From the NCBI GenBank assembly GCA_037157565.1, contig JAZHRO010000036.1, positions 18,898,501 through 18,962,500 on the forward strand: a DNA stretch of 64,000 nt. Reading direction: 5' to 3'. Of this stretch, positions 57,182-64,000 are shown piece by piece. Each line of letters opens with the position of its first letter. The stretch's first letter is position 1. Below the pieces are notes generated by a model that worked only from the letters and a program-made list of their open reading frames with translations, was not told the DNA's origin and searched no databases. A program made the position numbers and the translations under genes. This DNA comes from Thalassia testudinum (taxonomy: Eukaryota > Streptophyta > Magnoliopsida > Alismatales > Hydrocharitaceae).

Positions 57182-57660
57182 TTACACTTTGGTTATATAA
57201 TAAATGGGTTCAGATTCAGAATAAAAGAAATTGACAATAAAAAGGTTACACAACATGTAGGAGTTATTGTTGATTCTAATCTTACCTCCGGTCCAGATGG
57301 ATACTATGGTGAAATCCAAGAAATTATAGAGATCAGCTTCAGATATGATTGCAGGGTTGTCTTGTTTAAATGTCATTGGTTTGATATTTTTAAAGAGGGC
57401 ATTGGTTTAAAATAGAATAAGAAACACAAATTCTTGAGTTTAAATTGCAACCGTCAAATTCTTCAATCTTTTGAACCATTCATATTGGCATGTTAAGTGG
57501 CACAAGTGTTTTATATCCTTGATAATTACCAAAGAGGTTGGATTATATTAATAAGAACAGTACCGCATAATCATTTTGACGCACAATCTGAAGCATGTTA
57601 AGAATTAACGGAATAATGTCATATAGATTCAAATAAAATAGATGTAGATATTAAAGGTTA
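57182..57660 (+). pseudogene. Outer CACTA transposase, C-terminal part
   Basis: From the TTA duplication onward the frame reads HFGYIINGFRFRIKE, GVIVDSN, DGYYGEIQEIIEISF, VVLFKCHWFDIFK, then, past stops, FEPFILAC, QVFYILD and IIRTVPHNHFD-like residues. This is the conserved C-terminal DUF4218/DUF4216-like end of plant TNP2 transposases. It continues the frame that stops at 47899. Confidence 0.85.
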
Positions 57661-57844
57661 GTAACAATTTCTTTACTTTGTTTTCTTTATGTTTTACTTA
57701 TGCATTTCATATTTTCATGTTTTTGTACTTCCTTTGTGTATTTGTTTCATTATAGGTTTCCTTTATGTAACTGTTTATTTTTGTATTAGTGCTTTATATA
57801 TTATTTTCAACTGTATTAATTTTTATATTTATTTGTTGTTGCAG
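57661..57844 (+). other. Spacer between the two CACTA genes
   Basis: T-rich, ending in acceptor-like TTGTTGTTGCAG at 57844. This may be an intron of the second gene. Confidence 0.4.
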
Positions 57845-59850
57845 ACGAAGGGGTTTAAGAAATAAGCTAATAAAAAGGCTCCCTCTCAGACACAACCATC
57901 CTCCCAGCCCAAGCCATCTCCCTAAGTTCAGCCACCCCCCCAGCACCAGGCTCCCTCTCAGTCACATTTTCTACAACCTAGGGACCTAGCACGATCTCGT
58001 GATGTAACTTATGTGGGGGGAAAGGGAAAGGGGAAGGAGACTCCTGCTACTTATAAGCCAGAGCGGGTACAAATTAATCCAGATTATCAGCTGGAGTTGT
58101 GGGCATTAGAGGAGAAGGACAAGGATGAGAATAATGAGGAGTAGGTTGAGAGTATGTCCCTAATACATGTTGACCCGAACGCGATGGGTACAAGTGCTAG
58201 TAAGGACTCTTATACTTTTAAAAAGTATTTTACGTTTGTATTTTAAAACTTATTATATATTTGATATATATAATCAATATGATTAATGTCTACACAAATA
58301 GAGTAAAAAAAAATAGGGGATGACAAAGAATCTAGATCTCCAACGTATTCCTGAGGGCTTTTGAATAACGATTAGGCTTAAATCCACAGGAAAGGAGAAG
58401 AATTACCCGAGCTTTATCAGTCGAGTGGGCATGATGGTGAAATCCATTATGCCACTTTGCTACTTTGATTGGAGGAGGGTGCTCGCAGAGTTGAAGAGGC
58501 AGCTCCTTCGATAGTTGGAGGTAATGCAATAGATCTTAAATATTACTTGTAGAACTTTATCTTAAAATTATTTTTATTTAAGATTTATATATTTTCTCAA
58601 AATAAATGTAGGTGAGTTACGATTGAGGTAACGATCTGAATGCCCCTAGGTATATCCTTAAGCACATCGCTAAGCTCCATAGAGATTGGAGGATGGAGAC
58701 AAAGAAAAAAGTAAAAATTTTTAAACATTTACATGTTTATTGTGTACATGATTTCATATATTATTTCTAACATTTTATGTTTGTTATTCAGTTTTTCTCG
58801 AATAGGTCACCCAAGGTGGAAATGGAGAATTGCCCTCTTGATGTCATGCCTAAACACTGAAAGAAGGCATGCTTGCATTGGATGGATCCCAATGTAGAGG
58901 TTAGTAATTGATTCTAAATGTTTATATTAAATTAATATATCTTAAATTCATAATAAAAGATGAATTTGTTTAGTAATTTATATATATGCTTTTATTATAG
59001 GAGCAAACAAGGAAAAATAAGGCCAATAGGGCCAAAGCTCCAGCACAGACCTACTGTCTAAGTCGAAGAAGCATTGAGACAGTCAAGAGCCATTACGTAA
59101 GTTTATTATAACAACTTTGCACTTGAAAGTTATTTACTTTAGAGATGATCTTAATAAAATTGTATCATTTTCATCTTTTCAGTTCGCTTTGAATGATGAG
59201 AGAGAGATGAGTAGGATGGACATCTACTAGGTTACCCATAGCAAGGGTGCAGCTGAGGGTGCTCATAGGCGGATTCATGAGTCATACCAGTAGAGACACG
59301 TGAGTTTCCTAAATTAAAAATTTTTATAACTTTGTATATATATTATATTAATAATTTTTAATACATTTTGGAAAGAATGGTTCACTTGGTGCATCTGCCC
59401 TCCGATGAGAACTTTGATAGCGTCCAGCAACCTTTAGATCCAGAAGAAGCATTTAGGATTGTGATGCCACTGGACCATAGTGGTTTCGTTCGTAACGCGG
59501 GGAGGGTGCAACCTTGTCTAGTTGGTATGGGAGGAAAGGGGCCGCCTCATCTAGTGTTGTCGATCAGTTAAACCAAAAGATCGACGCACTGCAGAGACGA
59601 GAAGAGAGGGAAAAGAGAAAGGCAGAGATGAAGAATCAGATGGATGTCATGCAGTCTCAAATGAGTAAGATAAATGATAAGATTTAGCAGCTTCTACTCC
59701 TTTTGAAGGCAGAGATGAAGAATCAGATAGATGTCATGCAGTCTCAAATGAGTAAGATAAATGATAAGATTTAGCAGCTTCTACTCCTTTTGAAGAAGGG
59801 ACAGTCAGAGCATCCACCTCCATCTGATCACACCACCCACAGATGATACG
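57845..59850 (+). pseudogene. Transposase_24 (TnpA-like) gene of the outer CACTA, with introns
   Basis: Exon-like blocks with good splice borders: 57845-about 58210 (basic and Pro/Gln-rich, then KGKGKETPATYKPE), about 58320-58517, 58617-58700, 58792-58899 (ending in WMDPNVE), 59002-59095 (EQTRKNKANRAK, SRRSIETVKSHY), 59181-59297 (FALNDEREMSRMD) and 59368-59850 (EEAFRIVMPLDHSGFVRNAGR, KIDALQRREEREKRK coiled coil). Family Transposase_24 has these WxDPN...NKANR and GRV-type landmarks; it binds CACTA subterminal repeats. Stops in exons 1, 5 and 6 show decay. Confidence 0.75.
59620..59793 (+). repeat. Tandem duplication of 87 bp in the Transposase_24 coiled coil
   Basis: Two adjacent 87-bp copies (29 codons each: AEMKNQMDVMQSQMSKINDK then a TAG stop and QLLLLLK) with one base different (GATGG versus GATAG). 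The length keeps the frame. Both copies carry the same TAG, so the stop came before the duplication. Confidence 0.92.
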
Positions 59851-60025
59851 ATGACGATATAGGCAGGGCTGGTTGAGCTGGTGGCATCGACGTGACAGTG
59901 TTTTGATATTTTCTTTTTTTCTTCTTATTATTACATGTTTTCTTCTATATGAAAGTAAAAAAAAGGAGAGAAAAGAAAATAAAAAAGTAGTGAAAAAAAA
60001 ATGAAGAAGAAGAGAAGAGGAGTAG
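59851..60025 (+). other. A/G-rich end of outer CACTA, no gene seen
   Basis: Mostly AAAG and GAAGAA runs after the transposase gene. AGTAGTG at 60021-60027 is not a convincing terminal repeat. Confidence 0.4.
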
Positions 60026-61083
60026 TGATGGTAACACCATCATCTTCCATGTCTAGCTCAAATTGGCTAATTTTTTAGTATAAATTCACTTAATTAAATC
60101 ATCAAAAGGGTATAATGCAAGTATCATTGGATCAAGAGGAATAAAATCAAAATGAGTTAATTTTGCTATTTTAATCGGAAAATGTAAGTGAAGATTTACT
60201 CAAGGGTGAACCTATACTTAATTGAAGGTCAAATGAGCTTAAAATTCCAATAAGTGAGCTTGCACAAATCAACTTAGGGTTTCTCTGAGAAATTGAAGCT
60301 AATTAACATTTAAAAAGTCAAATTTTAGCCTTACTTTAATTCAAGGGATCCTAATTAAAATAAATATAAAATAAACCTTCTAAAAGTTATTGAAAAATAT
60401 TCCCTGAGGCTTAGAATGATCAATTTTAGAAAATGAACCTAATTTGACTTAAGCCAAAGATCAAGGTTAATAATTAATAAATTTTGGATTAAAATGCAAA
60501 TTTACCAATCAAACTTCATAAAAACCCCAAATTGAAGTCACCAATAGATTCCTTGGGTTTAAATTAGATTACCTTAAAACTTGGAGACCAATTGGACTTC
60601 ATCTTCACCAACTTTGAATAATGGCTCTCAACTTCTGAATTTACTTTATGTTGATCCAAATTTCTTTCTTTCTGATCCTTGGTTGATGTTAGTAAGACAT
60701 CAGCCTTCTTCTTCACATCAGGGAATACAACATGCTCCATCCTTGCTTGGAGCTCAATCTACAGTAGTTGTAGGTCGAGATTTCCGCAGCCAATCTCCAC
60801 TAAAATTTGTGGAGACGATCCTTGATTCATGTCGCATTGATTCGACGTGTTTCCTGCCACCTTGATTGGTAGGAACAACCTCCATTATTGCCACAAATTG
60901 GGGGATTTAATCCCATTCAATTCATGTTCCTTACTGGCATTTTTGACTTAATTCAATGCACAAAAGTATGCTATATATTGCTCTGATCTAAACGAAGCAC
61001 GGTGTGCAAAGAATTGGTGTGAGAATCCTTGCTATTCTTCTTCTCCAACGCCATTAGAGCACCTTCAACCTCTTCGTAATCCA
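60026..61083 (+). mobile_element. LTR piece E' (LARD superfamily, plus orientation)
   Basis: It begins TGATGGTAACACCATCATC, the start of this LTR class read in the plus direction, and keeps later blocks (AGATTCCTTGGGTTTAAATTAG near 60547; CTCTCAACTTCTGAATTTAC near 60623). A TATA-like CTATATATT lies at 60971. It stops where the opposite piece E begins, so it is truncated or interrupted. It has the opposite orientation to A, B, C and D. Confidence 0.7.
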
Positions 61084-62313
61084 CTTGTTGCAAGCGAAAA
61101 TCTTTCGTTAAAGTATAGCATTGTAGTATAGTGACGAAAATTGCAACAACATTTAAAATTTATAAGTACTCGAAAATAGGAAATGAGTTCGAGGTCGTTC
61201 ATAGAGAGCAAATTTGGAATTCACACACTACTTGTAATTAATAACAATGAACACAATAAGATATTCAATGAATAACAGAAATTTACTCAAAATGATGTTC
61301 AATAACAACAAATATATCTCAGAAATTATTGGGATAAAAGGAATGAGAGAAACTCTCAAAATGATGATTTGAATCACCACTTAAATCCCTCATTTAAGCA
61401 CATATCAAAGCATTCAATTTCTCAATAGTGTCTTGAAGCGCTTATTCAGAACCAAGCCAGAGAGCACACGTAGCCAAATAACCCCACAGCACAAGGCGCA
61501 AGAGATGTCGGACCCCAAGGTCAGACAACTTAAGTTGCCAGGCACAAAAGGCACAAAGGAACAACACCTCAACCTAAGCACAAGGTGATCTCAAAATCAC
61601 CTAAGTGTTGGCACATTAGGCACGCACTTCGAGACAACATGGCGCGAAACTCAATGCAAAGCCACCCCCCACCCTCCTCGGATTTTCCTCTAATCGAGTT
61701 GCTAATCAGGTTATCGAATCCCGGTCGGGTCCAGGCTCACCGACTGTGTAAGGTGAGCGAGGAGTGTACGGTCAAGTGAGGCGGGGACCTCACCCCCGCT
61801 GTGTAGAGACGAGCCTTACACATGGATTCAATTTATGTGGCATTGGCAACTCACCTACACATGAGGTGGGACTAATTGGTCCTGCTGTCTTTGTTGCGTG
61901 TAGCCGTGGATGCCCTCGTGAAATCGAAGCTGCTGCTAGGTGTTCTTCCCAAATTGGAAACCTGGGTGGTTTCATGGCCTTAGTTTGCGTCGATTAGTCA
62001 TGGTGCGATGGTGGTAGATGGCCAGAGGATGTCTGACGGCAACGGAGATGACCTGTGAGCATGAATACGGCTCATGGAGCCTAATTAAGCACATGGGAAG
62101 CTTCGCCGTAGTGAGGCAAAGCTTTCGGTGGGGGTAATTGAGTGGGAGAGTATGTGGTGTGGTCAGTCGGTGAAGCTTGAAGGAGCTTCGGTGGTCGTGG
62201 TTGGAGGTGGCGATGGAAGGTGTGTGAAGTGAAATTGGGTGAGGCAAAAGTTTCGTGGAGGTGGGGTGGAGCTTTCGCCATGGTTAATTTGATGTGTGGA
62301 GGATGTAGGTAGG
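61084..62313 (-). mobile_element. LTR piece E (LARD superfamily, minus orientation)
   Basis: It starts TGTTGCAAGCGAAAATC, with GAGGTCGTTCATAGAGAGCA (61189), AAATCACCACTTAAATC (61372), then GGGTCCAGGCTCACCG (61727) and GGACCTCACCCCC (61785), each matching LTR A/B blocks. Its promoter end is missing. At about 62313 homology is lost. The head-to-head arrangement with E' suggests that E inserted into the E' LTR. Confidence 0.7.
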
Positions 62314-63480
62314 TGTTTGCACCTCAAAACACGCCTGTAATAACGCCTTCTTGTGCTATTTTCTAGCATTAACATTGCATAATAGGATCCTGTAATCGCA
62401 TTTGTAAAAACACTTGCATGCATGCATTTAATCAAGAGAGGAAGAGGAGTGAAACAATCGCCTGCATAGTTACATTTTTCTTCAAGTGCCTCCTTGCAAA
62501 ATCACCCTCTTTTTATTTTTCCTCTTTATTTCTTCTTTTCTCTCCTTCCCGCGGCTGCACTCTTCCCGCAGCTGCATGCAGCAGCCACGCAGCACTTCTT
62601 CCCGTCACTTCTCCCTGCCAACGCCGCTCCCTATAGCTGCAACTCGCACACCCTCTCCCTGCTGCAGCCGGCACGCCACTCTCCCCTCCTTTATAAGTAG
62701 CTGCAGCTTCATCCTCGCAAGGGCAGCTGCTGGAAAGACCCCACAGCCACCACCTTCCTCTCCACCGTTCTCCCCTCCCATACGCCGGCCCTCCGTCGAG
62801 GAGGCACCCGGCGAGCAGGAGAACCCACTATGGTGCACACCACCACAGTGGGAGCACCACCGCCCAGCTCTTCAACGAGCCGGTGGGCGTGGTGTTTTCT
62901 TTTCTCTTCGTTTTCGTCTCCACGCCATTGCTGCCGCTTCAAGCTCCGAAGCTTGAAGCAGCAGCAGCAGCAGCTAAACCGCGGCGACAGCAGCAGCAGC
63001 AGCACCCCCCGCCTCCTCCGCGACCTTCCCCGCAAGCGCGCAACCCTCCGCGCGCGCCTGCAGGCCCGTTCCCCGCCTCCGTCTCCGTTCTGTCCACCCT
63101 GCATTGCACCCGCAGCCGGCCGCCGCGCGCACTGCAGCGGCCGGTTACGGCCTCGCGCCGACCCCTGCCCTCCTCCGCAACCCTCCGCGACCGACTGCAG
63201 ACTCCCCGCCGCCTTCTCCGAGCGCGCCATCGCCCTCTCTCTGTCCTCGCACCCGGTCTGCAGGAGACGCCTCACGTCCTCTGCGCGAAGGCACGGTGCA
63301 CCGCGACGGTCAGACGTCCGCCTTCGCCTTCAGACGACGCGGCGTCAGACGTCTGCCGCCTCCGGCAGACGTCTTAACTCGCGCGTCCGCGATCACTCCT
63401 TCGCCCGCTCTCTCTCTCTGCCGATCTCTCCCGCCCGCGCTCTCTCTGTCTGGCGCTCTCTACTCTCTCTCTCTCTCTCA
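62314..63480 (+). other. GC-rich segment, possible start of a new LTR
   Basis: The sequence change at 62314 is marked by TGTTTGCACCTC, a possible TG LTR start, and a TATA-like CTTTATAAG at 62689-62697 lies in a GC-rich region. CAG repeats lie at about 62957-63003, and CT-rich sequence follows. Long frames (62709-63275 minus, 62830-63570 and 63104-63859 plus) are Arg/Ala/Pro-rich and compositional. I cannot see the element's second end. Confidence 0.35.
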
Positions 63481-63510
63481 CGTATTCTCTCTCTCCCTCT
63501 TTTTTTTTTT
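63405..63510. repeat. CT-rich microsatellite
   Basis: CTCTCT runs with a T-run at 63498-63510. Confidence 0.85.
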
Positions 63511-63515
63511 ACTCA

Positions 63516-63659
63516 CAGCAACACACACACACCTCTACCGACACATACACACACACTCACTCACTTATAGTAACATATATACATATATATATATACATAC
63601 ATATATCTATATATATATACTTATATACATAGTATATCTATATAGTTATGTATACATAC

Positions 63660-63719
<60 letters not shown>

Positions 63720-64000
63720 ACTTATATATACATCTATATACTTATACATATACTTATATATATATAGACATATATACTTATATACATATATATATATATA
63801 CATATCTATATACATATATATATACATATCTATATACATATATATATACATATATATAGTAATATATATATATATACTTATATACATATATATACACATA
63901 TATATCTATATATATATATATCTATACATATATAACTATACATTTATATATATATAGATATATTTACTTATATACATACATATGTACATATATTTTCATG
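63516..64000. repeat. AC then TA/CATA microsatellite to the window end
   Basis: ACACAC and CACTCAC units (63520-63565) pass into TATATA and TACATATATA units to 64000. Tyr/Ile-rich frames here are artefacts. Confidence 0.95.

Larger units (their letters stand above)
37661..60025 (+). mobile_element. Outer CACTA (En/Spm) element, heavily invaded
   Basis: It starts with the CACTA terminus at 37661 and then carries subterminal repeats, a TNP2-type transposase (43862-57660, split by an L1 and an inner CACTA) and a Transposase_24 gene (57845-59850), all on the plus strand and in the usual CACTA order. No matching right terminus is seen before LTR piece E' at 60026. Either it was lost or it lies beyond the window. 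That 37661 belongs to the same element as the transposase is inferred from position and orientation. Confidence 0.6.

Noticed and set aside
59984..60027. Candidate right terminus of the outer CACTA (GTAGTG at 59987 and AGTAGTG at 60021)
   Set aside because: Only six or seven bases match and the inner bases do not fit the left terminus. The second overlaps the start of LTR piece E'.
62709..63859. Long frames of 164-251 codons in several reading frames
   Set aside because: GC-rich and microsatellite composition keeps many frames open at once. The residues are Arg, Pro and Ser or Tyr and Ile repeats.
1..64000. tRNA, rRNA, CRISPR or bacterial-type operons
   Set aside because: None seen. The tRNA-like matches are primer binding sites of retrotransposons, and the repeats are LTRs, microsatellites or subterminal arrays.

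Overview
This is nuclear DNA of a flowering plant. I cannot name the species from the sequence. I see no intact host gene. The window is almost wholly nested transposable elements: Athila-type Ty3/gypsy retrotransposons with plant gag-pol motifs and tRNA-Asp primer sites, a large gypsy-like family that lacks pol (LARD), plant L1 and RTE LINE fragments, and CACTA (En/Spm) DNA transposons with TNP2 and Transposase_24 proteins. The only recognisable host-derived sequences, glutamate-receptor exons and a SCAMP retrocopy, lie inside a CACTA element.

Left half (1-37005). An old, broken minus-strand Athila element (Athila-1) runs from its 5' LTR (34521-37005) and tRNA-Asp PBS (34498-34515) through gag to pol (about 7640 down to 3131). 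Its 3' LTR is not seen; a different LTR (LTR A, 1-2092) lies at the left edge. Its gag gene was hit three times within about 0.5 kb. The hits are a plus-strand Athila-2 (7641-19147, target duplication GGCGC), a minus-strand LARD (19215-29472, ATTGG) and a solo LTR of the LARD superfamily (29920-32497, GATGA). The flanks rejoin the gag frame across the insertions that I checked. Both Athila copies carry many stops and frameshifts and altered catalytic residues.

Right half (37661-about 60025). An old CACTA element has its 5' terminus at 37661, a TNP2-type transposase (43862-57660, in pieces) and a spliced Transposase_24 gene (57845-59850). It was invaded by a solo LTR (38501-40379), a DUF4283 LINE ORF1 fragment (about 40485-41595), a 5'-truncated L1 (44140-45464, 15-bp target duplication with two mismatches) and a second, complete 9.3-kb CACTA (47900-57181, target duplication TTA). 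The inner CACTA has no transposase that I can see. It carries an RTE fragment, two exons of a plant glutamate-receptor-like (GLR) gene, other exon-like blocks and an intronless SCAMP copy, so it resembles a gene-capturing Pack-CACTA.

Right edge (60026-64000). Two LARD-superfamily LTR pieces lie in opposite orientation, then a GC-rich segment with a possible LTR promoter, then long CT, AC and TA microsatellite. The pieces form an insertion history rather than a working set of genes: Athila-1 and the outer CACTA are the oldest layers, and nothing here looks autonomous today.
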